DNA from: an uncultured Bacteroidota bacterium
Lineage (GTDB): Bacteria; Bacteroidota; Bacteroidia; Flavobacteriales; Flavobacteriaceae
Assembly: GCA_902619315.1 (NCBI GenBank)
Contig: CACNDW010000001.1
Coordinates: 123,449 to 187,448 of the forward strand
Reading direction: 5' to 3'
DNA length: 64,000 nucleotides
Shown here: positions 1 to 13,269 of the stretch, one piece after another
How positions within the stretch are numbered: position 1 is the first letter of the stretch
How the letters are laid out: every line of letters starts with the position of its first letter
The notes under the pieces: generated by a model
What the model was told of the DNA's origin: nothing
The model's input: only the letters and a program-made list of their open reading frames with translations
The model's database searches: none
Program-made: the position numbers and the translations under genes

Positions 1-2605
1 CCCCATCAGTATCTGTATCTCCATTAGGATCCTGGGGCATGTCATCAGTGCCGTCAAGCACTCCATCCCCGTCAGTATCAGGATTAAGGGGATCTGTTTT
101 GAGGTCAATTTCTTCTTTGTCTGTCAGGCCATCATTGTCGGAATCTGAATCCAAGGGATCGCAGCCCAAATCGAGTTCCTCTTTATCCAAAAGACCATCA
201 TCGTCAGAATCTTGGTTTTTTGGATCTGTTCCCTGAAGCTCTTCCTCTTGGTCGGAAAGGCCATCATTGTCATCGTCTAAATCTGTATTGTCACCAACAC
301 CATCTTTATCGAAATCTTTAGTTTCAGTTGGGTCAAGTGGCAAGTCATCCTCCCCGTCCAATGCCCCATCATTATCAGAATCGGGGTCAGTGGGTAAACT
401 ACCTGATATAAGCTCATCTCCATCACTGATTCCGTCACCATCGGTATCTGGGTTTTTGGGGTTGGTCCCCTGTTCCTTTTCTTGATTATCTGAGAGCCCG
501 TCACCGTCGGTATCACGAGATTCATTAGGGTTGAGAGGGAAGTCGTCTATGCCATCGAGGACTCCGTCATTATCGCTGTCTGGATCAAGTGGGTCACAGC
601 CAATGGCAATTTCATCTCCATCAATGAGTCCGTCATTGTCGGAATCTTTATTTAATGGGTCGGTTCCATTTATAATTTCGTCACTATCCTCAACACCATC
701 GTCATCATCATCGGTGTCGGCATTATTCCCTATTCCATCAATATCAGTATCGATGAACTCGTTGGGATCTAGTGGGAAAGCATCTTCCTTGTCGTCAACG
801 CCATCTCCATCGGTGTCGGGAAGGTTGGGGTCGGTTTTTCTATCAAATTCTTGTCCATCACTTAGTCCATCATCGTCAGAATCTGGATCATAGGGGTCAG
901 TACCTTTGGTAATCTCATCAATATCGTTTACACCATCGTTGTCGTCATCTGGGTCTTCTGTATCGCCAATTCCATCTCTATCTCGGTCTCTACTTTCCCC
1001 TGAATCGAGTGGAAGTTGATCAAATCCGTCAAGGGTTCCGTCTCCATCAGTATCGGGATTAAGGGGATCGGTTTGTTTTTCGATTTCATTTCCATCGGTT
1101 GATCCATCGCCATCAGAATCTGGATTAAGGGGATCAGTCTTCGCCTCGAGTTCATCTCCATCGTCCAGTCCATCGTCATCAGTATCGGGATCATTGGGGT
1201 CAGTTCCATTTTCTATTTCTTCAAAATCATTGACTCCGTCGCTGTCTGTGTCGGGTTTTTCGGGATTGGTTCCCAGCTCAAGTTCCTCTTGGTCAAGTAA
1301 CCCATCATTGTCATCATCTGGATCTTGATTATCAGTAATTCCGTCTCCATCTGCATCATCTGCCCTATTAGGATCATTAGGGAAATCGTCTTCTCCGTCC
1401 AAAATACCATCATCATCTGAATCTGAATCGTTGGGGTCAGTTCCTAATTGTACTTCCTCCCCGTCAGTTAATCCATCATTGTCAGAGTCGGGATTATAGG
1501 GATCAGTTCCATTTATCAATTCCTCAGTATCGGGTAATCCATCGTTGTCATCATCGGGATCTTGGTTGTCTCCAATTCCGTCAAGGTCATTGTCAAATCC
1601 TTCATTGGGATTTTTAGGTAATCTGTCTTTTCCATCTTTAACACCATCGCCATCAGAATCAGCATTTGTTGGGTCAGTTCCCAGCTGAGTTTCCTCAAAA
1701 TCAGAAAGTCCGTCATTATCAGTATCCGATTGGGAAGGATCTGTTCCTAGGTTTACTTCTTCAAAATCAGAAAGTCCGTCTTTATCGCTATCAGCGTCTT
1801 TAGGATCAGTGCCTCGTGAGAGTTCCTCTATATCACTCACCCCATCGTTGTCATCGTCGGTGTCCATATAGTCCCCCAATCCATCTTTATCGGAGTCGAC
1901 ATATTCAAATGGATCTAATGGGAAATCGTCCTGACTATCAGTAAATCCATCTCCATCAGTATCGGTATCAAGAGGATTGGTTTTACGTAAGGCCTCTGCT
2001 CCATCGTTAAGTCCATCACCATCAGTATCAGGATTACGAGGGTCAGATCCCTGGGCAATTTCAATGGTGTCAAGAACATTGTCTCCATCATCATCTTCAT
2101 CTTTATCATCAGGTATTCCATCCCTATCGAGATCTGCTGCTTCAAATGGATCAAAAGGGAAACCATCATCACCGTCAAGAATACCATCGTCGTCTGTGTC
2201 TGGATCATTAGGGTCTGTTCCCATTATTTTTTCGGCTCCATCATTGAGTCTATCATTATCAGAGTCTGGATTAAAAGGATCTGTTCCGTTAAGAAGTTCT
2301 TCATCATCTAGTGATCCATCGTTATCATCATCAGGATCTGTATTATCGCCAATACCATCTTGATCAAAGTCGGCATATTCGTTAGGATCTATTGGAAACT
2401 TATCTGTTCCATCATTATATCCATCATTATCAGTATCAGGGTCAAGTGGGTCTGTTTTTGCCTCTAGCTCCTCATTATCTTCTAACCCATCGCTGTCAGT
2501 ATCAGGATTAAGAGGATTGGTTCCTAAAGCTATTTCTTCTTGATCAGGTATTCCATCATTATCATCGTCAGGATCAACATTGTCTAGGAATCCATCTCCA
2601 TCAGT
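1..2605 (-). repeat. thrombospondin type-3 repeat array (calcium-binding) inside the giant protein
   Basis: The coding strand repeats Asp-rich units built on DxDx[10 protein letters not shown] and GTDPxxPDSD patterns through the first 2.6 kb and is still running at the left edge. Thrombospondin type-3 and EF-hand-like repeats of this form bind calcium and make stiff rods, often between the adhesive head and the cell-proximal end of Bacteroidetes surface proteins. At DNA level this appears as a regular series of atc/gtc-rich units, which also keeps several other frames open and creates spurious ORFs on both strands. Confidence 0.9.
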
Positions 2606-5600
2606 ATCAATAATTACTATCTCATTTAGATCAGTAATAGAAATAGAAATTGTTTGAGTTGAAGAGTTACTTGCCACATTAGATAAGATTACATTAATTA
2701 CGTATATGTTATCCTTATTTGAATCCAATGGATTTTCAAAATCAGCTGGACTTGTAAATTGTATGACTGCAGAATAAGGTGGGGCTGAGGTTGTAGAGTT
2801 TGGAATTGAAAATAAGTTAGCGTCCTGCCCTTGTATAGCAATAAATGCCTCTTTAGAGGCAGTAATTGTAGCTACCGAAGTTTTATTTTCCTCAGATGTA
2901 AAAGTTGACGTTCCAGTAAACAATGGTGCTGTTCCGTTATCAATTCTTATAGTGAGACTTTCACTTCCAGAATATGGGTTTGAATTACTATCATTGCCCT
3001 GAATGGTGTAAATATAGTCTCCTGGTGCAAACCCATTAGTTGTTAGATTACATGTCCAAACTCTACTATTATTTTCATTTGTCATTGTGACAACAGAAGA
3101 TTGCGAAATTAAAGTTATTGGTGCTATCATATCCTCTGAAAAAGAGGCAGTAACAACTATGTCTGTTCCAGAATAAATGACATTATCAAGATCATTTGTG
3201 GATAATACAACAACTGCTCTTGATGGGCAAACTCCCCATTGAGGTAATTTTGAATTATCTAATTGACTTCCTGCAGAAAAATCATTAGGCGCAGAGTTAA
3301 AGTTTGAAACACACCATTTTTTTACAGAATAACTAAATGAAGAAGCTCCAGAGAACATTCCCTCAAGACCTCCAGATGAGGGGGAAGTTGAGGAGACATC
3401 CCATTCAATAAGATCTTGATTGAATGATGTTGCATTTTGGAACATGTATATCATGTTTTGAGCGGATGAAGTGTCCCACTGACTAAGATCTGCATTAAAT
3501 GTAGAGGCGTTTTGGAACATGTATTGCATGTTAGTGACTTTTGAAACATCCCAGTTACTAATATCTTGATTAAATCCAATTGCATTCTTGAACATTTCAC
3601 TCATGGTTGTCACATTCGAAGTGTCCCAATTTGTTAAGCTTTGATTAAAGCTGGTTGAATTTTTAAATATTCCATCCATTCTGGTTACACTTGAAACATC
3701 CCAAACTCCAACAGGTTGGTTAAATGCTGTAGCACCAACAAACATATATCTCATATCTGTTACAGAGGTAGTATTCCAAGTGCTTATATTTTGGTTGAAC
3801 GAAGTAGCAGCTTCAAATGTTCCAAGCATACTTGATACACTGGATGTGTTCCAAGATGATATATCTTGATTAAACTGACTATTCGCTCGAAACAGAGCCG
3901 ACATATTAGTTACATTTGAAACATCCCAACTACCTATATCTTGGTTAAATATTGTTTGGTTGAACATTTGTTCCATATCTGTTACACTTGACACATCCCA
4001 ATTACCAATATCTTGATTAAAATTACTCGCTAACCAAAACATACGGTTCATGTTGGTCACCCTGGAGGTATCCCAATTACCTATGTCTTTATTAAATGCT
4101 GTTGCACCCTGAAATAAACTTTGCATATTGGTCACATTTGAAGTATCCCATGAGCCAATATCTTGATTAAAGGAAGAGTCGTCAGCAAATAGACTTCCCA
4201 TATCAGTAACTAGAGTAGTTACTACCCTACTCCAATCGGAATCACTCTTAGATTTTGCAGATATAGATCTGTTGTCGTGCGCTGTATAGATAACACCATT
4301 AACAATCCCTTGATCTCCTAGATTACATCCTCTACATTTAACGGTTACACCATTGGAGTCTATATAGAAAGTTGGACTAATGGTAAAGACGATGTTGTCT
4401 GATCCAGCATATGCATTTCCAAGAATATCTGTTCCACTTACAGTTACAGTGTAATTCCCCGAGGCTAGTGTTGGAGTCGAAGTATTCCAATTATAGGTAT
4501 AGCTATTAGTCCCACTAATTCTAGTCATTGATACATTTGTCACTACTCCTGAAATATATAAAGAGGGGGTTGCCGCCATAACCCTTGAGAAAGCAGCTGT
4601 TATTGTTACTGTCTGAGTAGGTGAGAATGTTGTAGAAATTATATTATCAGCATCCGTATCAGTGAGTATTACACTTGGAGCTGAGGTATCTAAAGTAAAA
4701 GTAATACTATCAGTTCCGGCATAAGCATTACCAGCTTTATCTTGACCAGAGACAGTTACACTTAAGTTTCCGTCAGATGGAAGTGAGGGGCTGTCAACAT
4801 CCCAAACATATTCAAATGAATTTGAGCCAGATGTAAAGTTTTCATTTATCTCATCTAATGTCAGTGCTGTATTATACGCTTGGAATTTTGATAAATCCAT
4901 ATTAGCGTAATTATCTAGATCCGTGCTCCTAGAATTCCCTCCTAAATAAAAATAACTTGGGTTTGAATAAGATCGATTTGCTACGGTCCGACTTAAAACC
5001 TGAACACCATTGAAATATAACTTAGCTGATGTTCCATTTTTAACAAAGGCGATATTGTGCCAATCACCACTTGATAATGCATTAGAGGATGAAGAATCAT
5101 CACTACCCGCTTGACCACCTCCGTCCATATAAAGGTGGATTTTTCCATCTGATTTAATTCTTAATTGAAACTGATTTGCGAATGTAGAAGAGGATCTGTT
5201 AAAACTGAAAAATCTGTCAGAAACTGATGGTGGGAAGGATGTAAACTTAATTCTGAAGAGAAAAGTGAAATTAGTCCCTGAGATACCATTTGTAATGTTT
5301 GGGTAGTTAACAGGCTTTATGTTGTCATTTACTCCATCAAATGAATAGTAATTTTCCCCTGAGTCTTGAACAAATTGAGTTCCATTTGCAAGTGTAAAAT
5401 CATTTCCATTAGACCCTTGATCTTTTATTACATTTCCTAATGTTGAGTTAGGGAAATTTGCATCTAAAATTATAAATGCTCTACTATCTACCCCGTAATT
5501 AGTGGACATAGGTGCATTATTTACTGATGTCCCAGAAATAGAAATCGTTGGTGACCCTGTCATTGCCTCACTAAATGAAGCAGTGATAGTAACAACGTCT

Positions 5601-8600
5601 GTTTTACCTAGTAGGTTATCACTGTCAGTATCACCAAGAGTTACTGTTGGGTTAGTAGCATCTACTGTTATTGTAATACTTTCAGTTCCCCCGAAAGCAT
5701 TTCCAGCGAGATCTGTTCCTGTAACAGTTACCGTATAACTTCCTTCAGAGACTCCAGAAGTATTCCAAGAGTATGTAAATGTGGTGCTATTTGTTGCAGT
5801 AAGGGCTACATTATTTAGTGCAGAACCTATCGTTATTCTTTGACCTGAAGCCATGGCCTCATTAAAGGTTACGGTCACTGTTAGATTATCTCCTGGTTTA
5901 ATGGTATTATCAGGATCATTAGTAGTAATGCTTACTGTAGGAGTAGAAGAATCTATGGTAAAGGTGATACTTTGAGTGCCTGAATTATAATTTCCTTGTG
6001 AGTCAGATCCACTGACTGTAGCTGTATAGATTCCGCTATTTGTAGCAGGAGATACAGACCACAAATAAGTATATGAATTAGTACTTGTAATACGCGTCAT
6101 AAGTGCACTGGTAACCAGACCTGAAAGTGATATTGTAGGCGTGCTAAGCAGACTCTCTGAGAAAGCCGCAGTGATGGTTACGATTGCCGAAAGAGGTATT
6201 AAATTATCAGCATCGGTATCAGTAAGAATTACTGTTGGACCAGATGTGTCTAAGGTAAAGGTAATGCTCTCTGTTCCTACTAAGTATGAATTACCCGCAA
6301 GATCAGTTCCCGATACGGTAGCGGTGTAACTGCCATCGGATGGGGCCGAATTATTGCCATTATCTACATCCCAAACGAATTGGTATGGGTTGATCCCATA
6401 AACTTCTACTTGACCTGCTTGAGTTCCACCCTCAGAATGATAAGGAGCACTAGATGTAAAAATCCCATTTGAACTAATATCAACGTGAGCTCCAAAAACA
6501 TCGCCATTGTTGTCTCCAATAATATCTGAGCCGATTTGTGTAGCATTTGTTCCGTCCCAGTCATAAACTCTAACATAACCTTTGTTAGAACTGTAACCAT
6601 AAGCCCCAACAACGATTTTATTACCAATAGAGTTTAAAGCCGAGGAGTAACCGAAATTATCACCATTATTATTGCCTACTAAGCTGCGTTTAAGTGTCCA
6701 AGTTGCAGTTCCCGAGAGAATCTCATATTTATAAATATTTACAATTCCTTTCGATTGACCTGTCCATCCGCCAGCTACTAGAGTGGCTCCATCACCTGAT
6801 AGAGATACAGAAACGCCAAAATTACTAGTGCCAGAGGAATAAGTATCGTCAATATCACCTCCAACTAAAACCCAGTTGGAACCACTCCAATCGTAGACCC
6901 TTACTTTACCCTCATTAGTTGCATAAGCATAAGCCCCAATGGCTAGTCTATTTCCATCTGCGCTTAAAGAAACCCCTGAGGATCCACCCCCCAATTTGCC
7001 ACCAGCGCTGTCACCTTCAATATCATTTCCTCTTTGACTTAAATTTGAACCATCCCAGTAGTATACTCTTACATGGCCTGTATTGTTTCCTGCTACCCCA
7101 TCATTACTTTCTGCACCTATGGCAACAATATTCCCGTCATAACTTAAATCAATGGAGGAACCAGCCTGGTAGAGATCTTGATCAGCCTCCCCGAGAATAA
7201 AGTTACCACCCCTTAGCGTCCATGTACCATTTACCAGGGTATAAATTCCGTACTTACCCTTGTAGTTTGATCCTCCCCCACCAATAGCTATAACTTGACC
7301 ATTCCCACTAATAGCCACTGTCCTTCCATAGCCCTCACCAGAGGATCCTGTTATGGTATTTCCAATTTGTGACCACTGAGAGCCATCCCATCTTAAAACT
7401 TTTGCATATCCATTTCCAGTTCCACCACTTCTCATTCCGCCGATAACAATTGTTTTTCCATCATCGCTTACTTGAGAGTAGAAACCTAGCCAATCATTTG
7501 CTTGACCATTTATATTTTGACCGATCTGAACTATACCATTATTTTTTGATGTAAATAATGAGTTAGATCTAACTCCTGGTGAAATGGAGATTGTTGGAGT
7601 TGTTGACATGGATTCGGAGAAAAATGCTGTCAGAGTAACTGTATCGGTTGATATTAAAACATTATCCTGATCGCTATCAGCAAGCAAAACACTAGGCCCA
7701 ACTGGATCGTAAATAAAACTGCAGGAGACGATCGAAGAAATACTATTTCCAGCTGCATCAACCACCGCTGGGCTTCCTGGAGCATGAGTTAGCTTAACGA
7801 GCCCCCCGGACTTTGGAGTAATGCGTACAACATAAGACTGATGTGCATTTGATGGGTTCTGTGAAACACTTAAAAGGGTTAAACTTTCAACATTTATAGC
7901 CTCGGAAAATTGTAAAAGATTCGTAGTAAGACCCGTTACCGTTTCGTCGTATGTTAGAGTTACCACAACCGAGGTATTCGAGTATTTTAGCCCTGATGGA
8001 GTTATAATAGTTAGTGATGGTTTTACTACATCTGTTGTAAAAGTAATGCTATCGGTTCCTACGTATGGGTTTCCTGCAGTGCTAGTTCCAGATACTGTTG
8101 CAACATAATTTCCACTTCCAAATGTAGAGGAAACATTAAATGTGAAGTAATACCCAGTCCCTCTGGTGATGGATCCACCCATATTTGAATGGTTACCACA
8201 ATAATAATATAAGTTAGCTGGACTATTGGCGGCTAAAGTGATTAGGGTATATGCACCACTTTGACCCGGGGTACCCACTGCGGTTACATTTGTAGTGTAA
8301 GCAGATCCCGAATTATGAGTCCCATCTTGAGTTGTAGAAAACTTAATGGGATGACTTGAATTTGAAGAATCAGATTGATCAAATCTGTAGGTTTGACCAG
8401 GCACCAAAACTAATGGTAACTGACTTTGATCATTGATAAAATACTTATTCCCTCCTCCTGAACTTGCAACTTTTACAGGGAAAACAATAGGATCTGTTAC
8501 ATTATAATTCACTAGTCCCATGGTAGCATTTGTAACAATGCCAGTTATAGAAACGGTAGGGGTGGGACTCATTGATTTGGAAAAACCTGCCGTTATTGTT

Positions 8601-11600
8601 ACTACCTCAGATAGAGCAAGTAAATTATCATCTACACTATGACTTAGGGTAACAAGGGGACCGGCTGTATCTAGACTAAAGGTTATACTTTCTGTCCCAG
8701 AGTAGGCACCTCCAGTGGCAACGGTAGTTCCTGAAACTGTTGCATAGTAGGTCCCAGAAGGAGGAGTACTACCACTGTCAACATCCCAAGCATATTGATA
8801 TGATTCACCGCTAGAGATAGAGTAAACTCTTACATGACCTGAATCAGCTCCATTCGCTCCATCATTATTTATTGCTCCAATAGCTACTCTTGACCCATCA
8901 GAGGATAGAGACATTCCATAACCAGAGAGATCTCCTGCTGCTTCTCCATCAATATCTGTTCCAACCTGCACCCATGCAGAACCATTATAATTATAAATAC
9001 GAACATGACCCGAACTATCTCCATTTCCATCATTTAATTGTGTTGAAATAGCTACTCTTGAACCGTCAGATGATAAAGAAACTTTTTTACCACTTTTATC
9101 AGTTGCTGCTTCTCCGTCAATATCTGCTCCCACTTGCACCCATGCAGAACCATTGTAATCATAAATGCGAACATGGCCTGCATTATCTCCTCCTGCATCA
9201 TTACTATCTGCTCCAATAGCTATTCTTGACCCATCAGAAGATAAAGAGACTGAAGCACCACTTCTATCACCTGCTGCTTCCCCATTAATGTCTGCTCCTA
9301 GCTGAGACCAACTATTATTATTGTACTGATAAATACGAACATGACCTGAATTTGTTCCATTTCCATCATTATTTACTGCACCAATTGCAACTATTGAACC
9401 ATCAGAGGATAGAGACATTCCTAAACCAGAGAGATCTCCTGTTGCTTCTCCATCAATATCAGCCCCTAATTGAGTCCACGTTGCAGTTCCAGAAATAACC
9501 TGATACTGAAAAACACGAACATGACCCGAATTATTTCCATTTCCATCATTATTCCAACCACTAATTGCTACTCTTGACCCGTCAGAAGATAAAGAAACAT
9601 TCCAGCCACTAGTATCAGCATTTGCCTCACCAACAATACTAGGGCCTAACTGAGTCCAAGTTGCAGTTCCAGAAATAACCTGATACTGAAAAATACGAAC
9701 ATTACCTATAACCGAATAATTTGAATTACCATCATATCCTGGTGCTCCAATTGCAAGTTTTGAACCATCAGAGGATAAAGAGACACTAGCACCAAAAAAA
9801 TCATATGCTGTTTCAGCATTAATGTCCCCTCCCGCTTGTGCCCATGCAGATCCATTGTAATCGTAAACTCTTACATAACCAGTTCCAGTACCACCAGAAG
9901 GAGTATTTGTAAATAAATTAGCCGGATCAAGGTCACCACCGATTGCTACTCTTGACCCATCAGAAGATAAAGAGACTGAATAACCGATAAAATCACCCGC
10001 TGCTTTCCCATCAATGTCTGCGCCTAATTGAGTATTTGATGCTCCTGATGTTTTGTTCATTAGAACATTGGTAACAACTCCAGTAATAGAAATTGTTGGA
10101 GTAGCTGTCATGGCTTCAGTAAATGTAGCTGTAATAGTTACCGTATCTGAGGCAGCTAGTAGATTATCGGCATCAGTATCTGTTAGTGTGACACTTACAT
10201 TGGAATTACAAACCCCCCACTCAGGATGTTTTGATGTATCAGCCCTCCAAGAGTTGGTACCTGCGGAATTTATAAAATTAGAAGGCTCATTATTAATCCT
10301 AGAAACACACCACCCTGAAATATCTTGAACAAAATCAGCAGCGCTAGTAAACATTCTACTCATATTGGTAACATTTGAAACGTCCCAATTTCCAATATCT
10401 TGGTTGAAACGGGATGCCGATTCAAACACTCTAGTCATGTTAGTAACACTTGAAGTATCCCAAGAAGAAATATTTCCATTAAAAACAAGCGCAGATTCAA
10501 ACATAGCACTAATGTTTGTAACCTTTGATACATCCCAAGAATTTAAATCCTGGTTAAACCTTCTTGCTGAGTGAAACATGGAAGACATGTTAGTTACCTT
10601 AGACACATCCCACCCGCCTATATTTTGGTTAAATTCCAATGCGCTATAAAACATTGATCCCATGTTAGTTACACTTGATGTATTCCATGATCCGATGTTT
10701 TGATTAAAGTAATCAGTTTGCGAAAACATTGCTGACATGTTTGTAACACTAGAAACATCCCAGGATCCAATTGCTCGATTAAATAACCTACAATTAAAAA
10801 ACATCCACTCCATGTTATTGACACTAGATACATCCCATGAACTAATTTGGGGATTCATATTATCTGTACTTGCAAACATATAGCTCATGTCCGATACCTT
10901 AGAGGTATCCCAAGAATTAAAATTTTGATTCGTTGAGGACAAAGACACATTGCCAATGAACATACGACTCATATTGGTTACATTAGAGGTATCCCATGAG
11001 CTTAAATTTTGATTGAAAACTCTGTTTTGATTGGCTAAAGAGCCTAATGCACTGTCAAAAAGCCCACTCATGTCAGTTACAAGTGTGGTAACTACTCTAT
11101 CCCAATCGGTATCAGTTCTTTGTTTATTAGCTAAAGAAGTATTATCATGTGCTGTATATAAAACACCACTTACCATGCCTGTATCCCCTGCACTACATCC
11201 AGAGCATTTAATCGTTACCCCATTAGAGGCCAAGTAAAAAGTAGGGCTTATGGTAAGGGTAAGGGAAGCATTTCCAGAGTAGGCGATATTATTTGTATCG
11301 GTTGCAGTGGTGGTAACATTTACTGTAGTACCCGATGAAATATTTGAAGGTACTTGCCAGTAGTAAGTCCATACCGCTGCAGTAGTGCTTTGTGTCATAG
11401 CAACATTAGTAACCACCCCAGAAATTGAAATCTTCGGTGAGGCATTCATGTTAGCTGAGAAGGTGGCGGTAAGGGTTACCTGACCTGAAGTAATTACATT
11501 ATCGGAATCATTTGAGGTTATAGTTGCTGTTACACTTGTTTGAAGTGGCATCCATTGATAAGTCCCACTAAGTGTTCCATCTATTGAATTTCCGCTAGAA

Positions 11601-12865
11601 TCATTTATTGTTGTTCCCGATCCTTCATTTATTTTGTGATAAAGCAGTAATGATGAATCAGTTGATATAGCTTGGTTTAAGTTTGAGCTTATTTCACTTT
11701 GGGTTCTAACGTCATTCCAAAGGCGAAAATCACTAACTTCTCCATTAAAGTTTCTAGAGGCAGTGTCATCAAATGCCCCAATAGCAATTTCATGATTTGT
11801 GTTGGTTAACCCTTGGCTTGAAGAAGAAACAGAGTAGTTTTCAGTATCAACTAGAACCCCGTTAATGTATAGTTTTAATTGGCCTGAACTAGAAGCTGAA
11901 CTTGCAGTCATTGCAACGTGATACCAAGTGCCCTCTGTAATTGCGCTAGAAGTGACTTTTGGCCATGTCCCAACATAATGTTGCCTTATTCTTCCGCTGA
12001 AATACAATTGACCACTTGAATATTCAACATAAACTTGCCAATCATCTTGTCTTGACAAAATAAAATCTGCCTCTAACTGAGGGTTTACTGATGATGTAGT
12101 TGGACCATTATTTACCTTTACCCAAGCCTCTACTGTAATTTGATCTGTATCGGAATAGGTAACGTTATTATTTGTCGGAATTGCTATTACGCCATCATTC
12201 CCATTGAAGTTTATCCAATTAGAAAAAGTTGGAGAAGCTATAAATGCTACTTTTGGATCTCTACAAGCTGGACTCCTTCCACTAAACCTTGGTCTTAACG
12301 ATGAGTTGTTCTTTATGGGATTATTATTACCCCAAATGTTGTTTCTGTTATTGTAAATATTTTGATTATTTGGAAAACACCAATAAGAAAGATCTTGATT
12401 TAAATTAGTGGCATTATCGAATAATTGATTCACCCCATTTTGATCATTCATACTCGAAACATCCCAATATCCAATGTCTTGATTAAAAGCACTCGCATTT
12501 TGGAATAACCCCATCATGTTGCTAACATTGGAGGTATCCCAGCTACTGATATCCTGATTAAAACTCGAATTGTTCTGAAATAACCCTTGCATATTTGTAA
12601 TTCCAGAGGTACAAACGCAGGATACATCTTGCCCCCCTGAGATCATCGAAACAAGAGTATTCCTGTTAACTTTTGTATAGGTTTTGCCTCCTACAACACC
12701 AGTGGATCCAAAAGATGCATTATCACAAATAATGGTTTTATTATTTGATGCAAGTTGGAAATCTTGAGAAAAAATAGGATTGGAAAAGCAATATAATACA
12801 GAAACCAAACTGTATAAGATACAATTGGATAGTTTAGATTTGAGCAAATATGTAAAGGGAGGCAT
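1..12865 (-). CDS. giant modular surface protein, partial (C-terminus beyond left edge)
   Basis: One open frame of at least 4288 codons starts at the ATG at 12865-12863 and stays open to base 2. I checked the phase at about 10385, 8198, 7181, 3998 and the left edge and it agrees throughout. The N-terminus is a signal peptide ending near FSQ (residue ~34). Domains in order (approximate residues): BspA/DUF285 repeats 82-168; LamG 205-422; Ig-like; DUF285 542-885; Ig-like; propeller 945-1349; Ig-like with cupredoxin insert 1480-1565; propeller 1769-2159; Ig-like; LamG 2462-2666; Ig-like; DUF285 2826-3212; Ig-like; thrombospondin type-3 repeats from ~3422 to the edge. This is an adhesin-like architecture. 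Type IX export is inferred, because the sorting domain would lie outside the window. An in-frame stop just upstream excludes a longer start. Confidence 0.9.
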   Translation of the reverse strand, partial: MPPFTYLLKSKLSNCILYSLVSVLYCFSNPIFSQDFQLASNNKTIICDNASFGSTGVVGGKTYTKVNRNTLVSMISGGQDVSCVCTSGITNMQGLFQNNSSFNQDISSWDTSNVSNMMGLFQNASAFNQDIGYWDVSSMNDQNGVNQLFDNATNLNQDLSYWCFPNNQNIYNNRNNIWGNNNPIKNNSSLRPRFSGRSPACRDPKVAFIASPTFSNWINFNGNDGVIAIPTNNNVTYSDTDQITVEAWVKVNNGPTTSSVNPQLEADFILSRQDDWQVYVEYSSGQLYFSGRIRQHYVGTWPKVTSSAITEGTWYHVAMTASSASSSGQLKLYINGVLVDTENYSVSSSSQGLTNTNHEIAIGAFDDTASRNFNGEVSDFRLWNDVRTQSEISSNLNQAISTDSSLLLYHKINEGSGTTINDSSGNSIDGTLSGTYQWMPLQTSVTATITSNDSDNVITSGQVTLTATFSANMNASPKISISGVVTNVAMTQSTTAAVWTYYWQVPSNISSGTTVNVTTTATDTNNIAYSGNASLTLTISPTFYLASNGVTIKCSGCSAGDTGMVSGVLYTAHDNTSLANKQRTDTDWDRVVTTLVTDMSGLFDSALGSLANQNRVFNQNLSSWDTSNVTNMSRMFIGNVSLSSTNQNFNSWDTSKVSDMSYMFASTDNMNPQISSWDVSSVNNMEWMFFNCRLFNRAIGSWDVSSVTNMSAMFSQTDYFNQNIGSWNTSSVTNMGSMFYSALEFNQNIGGWDVSKVTNMSSMFHSARRFNQDLNSWDVSKVTNISAMFESALVFNGNISSWDTSSVTNMTRVFESASRFNQDIGNWDVSNVTNMSRMFTSAADFVQDISGWCVSRINNEPSNFINSAGTNSWRADTSKHPEWGVCNSNVSVTLTDTDADNLLAASDTVTITATFTEAMTATPTISITGVVTNVLMNKTSGASNTQLGADIDGKAAGDFIGYSVSLSSDGSRVAIGGDLDPANLFTNTPSGGTGTGYVRVYDYNGSAWAQAGGDINAETAYDFFGASVSLSSDGSKLAIGAPGYDGNSNYSVIGNVRIFQYQVISGTATWTQLGPSIVGEANADTSGWNVSLSSDGSRVAISGWNNDGNGNNSGHVRVFQYQVISGTATWTQLGADIDGEATGDLSGLGMSLSSDGSIVAIGAVNNDGNGTNSGHVRIYQYNNNSWSQLGADINGEAAGDRSGASVSLSSDGSRIAIGADSNDAGGDNAGHVRIYDYNGSAWVQVGADIDGEAATDKSGKKVSLSSDGSRVAISTQLNDGNGDSSGHVRIYNYNGSAWVQVGTDIDGEAAGDLSGYGMSLSSDGSRVAIGAINNDGANGADSGHVRVYSISSGESYQYAWDVDSGSTPPSGTYYATVSGTTVATGGAYSGTESITFSLDTAGPLVTLSHSVDDNLLALSEVVTITAGFSKSMSPTPTVSITGIVTNATMGLVNYNVTDPIVFPVKVASSGGGNKYFINDQSQLPLVLVPGQTYRFDQSDSSNSSHPIKFSTTQDGTHNSGSAYTTNVTAVGTPGQSGAYTLITLAANSPANLYYYCGNHSNMGGSITRGTGYYFTFNVSSTFGSGNYVATVSGTSTAGNPYVGTDSITFTTDVVKPSLTIITPSGLKYSNTSVVVTLTYDETVTGLTTNLLQFSEAINVESLTLLSVSQNPSNAHQSYVVRITPKSGGLVKLTHAPGSPAVVDAAGNSISSIVSCSFIYDPVGPSVLLADSDQDNVLISTDTVTLTAFFSESMSTTPTISISPGVRSNSLFTSKNNGIVQIGQNINGQANDWLGFYSQVSDDGKTIVIGGMRSGGTGNGYAKVLRWDGSQWSQIGNTITGSSGEGYGRTVAISGNGQVIAIGGGGSNYKGKYGIYTLVNGTWTLRGGNFILGEADQDLYQAGSSIDLSYDGNIVAIGAESNDGVAGNNTGHVRVYYWDGSNLSQRGNDIEGDSAGGKLGGGSSGVSLSADGNRLAIGAYAYATNEGKVRVYDWSGSNWVLVGGDIDDTYSSGTSNFGVSVSLSGDGATLVAGGWTGQSKGIVNIYKYEILSGTATWTLKRSLVGNNNGDNFGYSSALNSIGNKIVVGAYGYSSNKGYVRVYDWDGTNATQIGSDIIGDNNGDVFGAHVDISSNGIFTSSAPYHSEGGTQAGQVEVYGINPYQFVWDVDNGNNSAPSDGSYTATVSGTDLAGNSYLVGTESITFTLDTSGPTVILTDTDADNLIPLSAIVTITAAFSESLLSTPTISLSGLVTSALMTRITSTNSYTYLWSVSPATNSGIYTATVSGSDSQGNYNSGTQSITFTIDSSTPTVSITTNDPDNTIKPGDNLTVTVTFNEAMASGQRITIGSALNNVALTATNSTTFTYSWNTSGVSEGSYTVTVTGTDLAGNAFGGTESITITVDATNPTVTLGDTDSDNLLGKTDVVTITASFSEAMTGSPTISISGTSVNNAPMSTNYGVDSRAFIILDANFPNSTLGNVIKDQGSNGNDFTLANGTQFVQDSGENYYSFDGVNDNIKPVNYPNITNGISGTNFTFLFRIKFTSFPPSVSDRFFSFNRSSSTFANQFQLRIKSDGKIHLYMDGGGQAGSDDSSSSNALSSGDWHNIAFVKNGTSAKLYFNGVQVLSRTVANRSYSNPSYFYLGGNSRSTDLDNYANMDLSKFQAYNTALTLDEINENFTSGSNSFEYVWDVDSPSLPSDGNLSVTVSGQDKAGNAYAGTDSITFTLDTSAPSVILTDTDADNIISTTFSPTQTVTITAAFSRVMAATPSLYISGVVTNVSMTRISGTNSYTYNWNTSTPTLASGNYTVTVSGTDILGNAYAGSDNIVFTISPTFYIDSNGVTVKCRGCNLGDQGIVNGVIYTAHDNRSISAKSKSDSDWSRVVTTLVTDMGSLFADDSSFNQDIGSWDTSNVTNMQSLFQGATAFNKDIGNWDTSRVTNMNRMFWLASNFNQDIGNWDVSSVTDMEQMFNQTIFNQDIGSWDVSNVTNMSALFRANSQFNQDISSWNTSSVSSMLGTFEAATSFNQNISTWNTTSVTDMRYMFVGATAFNQPVGVWDVSSVTRMDGIFKNSTSFNQSLTNWDTSNVTTMSEMFKNAIGFNQDISNWDVSKVTNMQYMFQNASTFNADLSQWDTSSAQNMIYMFQNATSFNQDLIEWDVSSTSPSSGGLEGMFSGASSFSYSVKKWCVSNFNSAPNDFSAGSQLDNSKLPQWGVCPSRAVVVLSTNDLDNVIYSGTDIVVTASFSEDMIAPITLISQSSVVTMTNENNSRVWTCNLTTNGFAPGDYIYTIQGNDSNSNPYSGSESLTIRIDNGTAPLFTGTSTFTSEENKTSVATITASKEAFIAIQGQDANLFSIPNSTTSAPPYSAVIQFTSPADFENPLDSNKDNIYVINVILSNVASNSSTQTISISITDLNEIVIIDTDGDGFLDNVDPDDDNDGIPDQEEIALGTNPLNPDTDSDGLEDNEELEAKTDPLDPDTDNDGYNDGTDKFPIDPNEYADFDQDGIGDNTDPDDDNDGSLDDEELLNGTDPFNPDSDNDRLNDGAEKIMGTDPNDPDTDDDGILDGDDGFPFDPFEAADLDRDGIPDDKDEDDDGDNVLDTIEIAQGSDPRNPDTDGDGLNDGAEALRKTNPLDTDTDGDGFTDSQDDFPLDPFEYVDSDKDGLGDYMDTDDDNDGVSDIEELSRGTDPKDADSDKDGLSDFEEVNLGTDPSQSDTDNDGLSDFEETQLGTDPTNADSDGDGVKDGKDRLPKNPNEGFDNDLDGIGDNQDPDDDNDGLPDTEELINGTDPYNPDSDNDGLTDGEEVQLGTDPNDSDSDDDGILDGEDDFPNDPNRADDADGDGITDNQDPDDDNDGLLDQEELELGTNPEKPDTDSDGVNDFEEIENGTDPNDPDTDDDGLDDGDELEAKTDPLNPDSDGDGSTDGNEIEKQTDPLNPDTDGDGTLDGFDQLPLDSGESRDRDRDGIGDTEDPDDDNDGVNDIDEITKGTDPYDPDSDDDGLSDGQEFDRKTDPNLPDTDGDGVDDKEDAFPLDPNEFIDTDIDGIGNNADTDDDDDGVEDSDEIINGTDPLNKDSDNDGLIDGDEIAIGCDPLDPDSDNDGVLDGIDDFPLNPNESRDTDGDGLSDNQEKEQGTNPKNPDTDGDGISDGDELISGSLPTDPDSDNDGALDGEDDLPLDPTETKDFDKDGVGDNTDLDDDNDGLSDQEEELQGTDPKNQDSDDDGLLDKEELDLGCDPLDSDSDNDGLTDKEEIDLKTDPLNPDTDGDGVLDGTDDMPQDPNGDTDTDG
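3230..4390 (-). repeat. BspA-like (DUF285) repeat block 3 of the giant protein
   Basis: About eleven consecutive units read as FNQDIxxWDVSxVTNMxxMF with small changes. This is the DUF285/BspA-like leucine-rich-repeat family, mostly found in secreted or surface proteins. The block closes with a segment carrying two cysteines (WCVS and WGVC), the same closing seen in block 2 near 10200-10320, so the blocks were probably duplicated as whole modules. Confidence 0.85.
4870..5490 (-). other. LamG/concanavalin-like domain 2 of the giant protein
   Basis: The segment contains the hallmarks of a LamG-like jelly-roll (LamG_3): [10 protein letters not shown], the [10 protein letters not shown] strand and KLYFNGVQV. 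Such domains commonly bind sugars. A second, divergent copy lies at about 11590-12260 ([26 protein letters not shown]). Carbohydrate binding is inferred from the family only. Confidence 0.7.
6390..7560 (-). repeat. second propeller-type repeat block (7 repeats) of the giant protein
   Basis: Seven repeats of roughly 55 residues share the pattern xG...GxSVxLSxDGxxxAIGA followed by GxVRVYxWDG. This resembles the FG-GAP/kelch-like blades of bacterial surface propellers. Seven repeats suits a closed seven-bladed ring. These repeats are more divergent from each other than those of the first block at 8820-10030. Confidence 0.75.
8150..8500 (-). other. cupredoxin-like insert within the giant protein
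   Basis: Between Ig-like domains the protein carries a segment starting [11 protein letters not shown], then SSHPIKF and later [13 protein letters not shown]. His1505, Cys1556, His1559 and Met1562 have the order and spacing (H ... C-x2-H-x2-M) of a type-1 copper site of the plastocyanin/azurin fold. The motif is seen directly. Copper binding and any redox role are inference; the fold may be used only structurally. Confidence 0.6.
8820..10030 (-). repeat. first propeller-type repeat block (7 repeats) of the giant protein
   Basis: Seven near-identical repeats read as [28 protein letters not shown], SGHVRVYxYNGSAW. Seven repeats matches a seven-bladed propeller. The very close similarity between repeats implies recent internal duplication and makes the DNA prone to recombination and misassembly. 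Confidence 0.8.
10200..11250 (-). repeat. BspA-like (DUF285) repeat block 2 of the giant protein
   Basis: About nine units of [20 protein letters not shown], opened by a segment with a CSGC motif ([11 protein letters not shown]) and closed by the two-cysteine WCVS/WGVC segment. Block 3 opens with the matching [11 protein letters not shown] at about 4330. A short first block (2-3 units) lies at about 12360-12650. Together these show three copies of one module. Confidence 0.85.
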
Positions 12866-13125
12866 TATAAATTAGCTATGATCGAAAATAATCCTTTTTT
12901 TCGATCAAGACTTAATTTTTTTCTGATACTTGAGCGTAGATTAGACAGCGTACTATCTGAAATATGCATCAAGTCAAGAATTTGTTTATTGGAGAAATTC
13001 ATTTTGATGTACATACAGATTTTTACTTCAGTAAAAGTCAATTCGTCATTATGCTGTATGAGTTTTTTGGTAAAGTTTGGATAGATTTTAGCGAATTCTA
13101 TCTCAAAATTTTGCTGCACTAACAT
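12865..13125 (-). CDS. small stand-alone LuxR-type helix-turn-helix protein
   Basis: An 86-residue protein consisting almost wholly of a C-terminal LuxR/GerE-like HTH. It aligns along its length with the last ~80 residues of the TPR regulator next upstream: shared YPxF, YIKMN, the N-x-x-I recognition helix region, and KKLxLD near the end. It is therefore a paralogue of that DNA-binding end without the TPR, membrane or coiled-coil parts. The upstream frame is closed at 13165, so this is not simply a mis-called start. Its TAA overlaps the ATG of the giant surface gene by one base (TAATG), which suggests translational coupling. It could be a real small regulator or the remnant of a duplicated regulator kept for coupling. 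Confidence 0.75.
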   Translation of the reverse strand: MLVQQNFEIEFAKIYPNFTKKLIQHNDELTFTEVKICMYIKMNFSNKQILDLMHISDSTLSNLRSSIRKKLSLDRKKGLFSIIANL

Positions 13126-13200
13126 GTTTCTTTTGGTTTTGATTGCAATAAATGAGAATTGATATTAAAAATCAATAAAATCAGTCAAAAAAAGTTATTA

Positions 13201-13219
13201 TGCAGTAAAATTGCAGTAC
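13201..13219 (-). promoter_or_regulatory. operator-like motif upstream of the small HTH / giant surface gene
   Basis: Read on the minus strand: GTACTGCAATTTTACTGCA. The ACTGC element is repeated with an 11-bp period, about one helical turn. It lies about 75 bp upstream of the small HTH start. A 17/19 match occurs upstream of the TPR-HTH regulator unit at 15245-15263. Binding by the neighbouring HTH proteins is inference. Confidence 0.45.
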
Positions 13220-13269
13220 AATAATAGAAATGTCTTTTAACCAAAAGGAGTTTAAAATTCAAGGGGAAA

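Noticed and set aside
39..2363. A run of ORFs on both strands in the first 2.4 kb (Ser/Pro-rich on plus, Met/Ile/Thr-rich on minus)
   Set aside because: They are other frames of the thrombospondin type-3 repeat DNA of the giant gene; the low-complexity composition is what those frames must give.
1..2605. CRISPR-like or satellite-like periodicity
   Set aside because: The period follows coding units (DxDxDG) with codon-level variation; there are no identical repeats with unique spacers.
5502..11237. Plus-strand ORFs such as 5502-5738, 6919-7200, 10053-10574 and 11031-11237
   Set aside because: All are antisense to in-frame domains of the giant gene and show no recognisable protein features.
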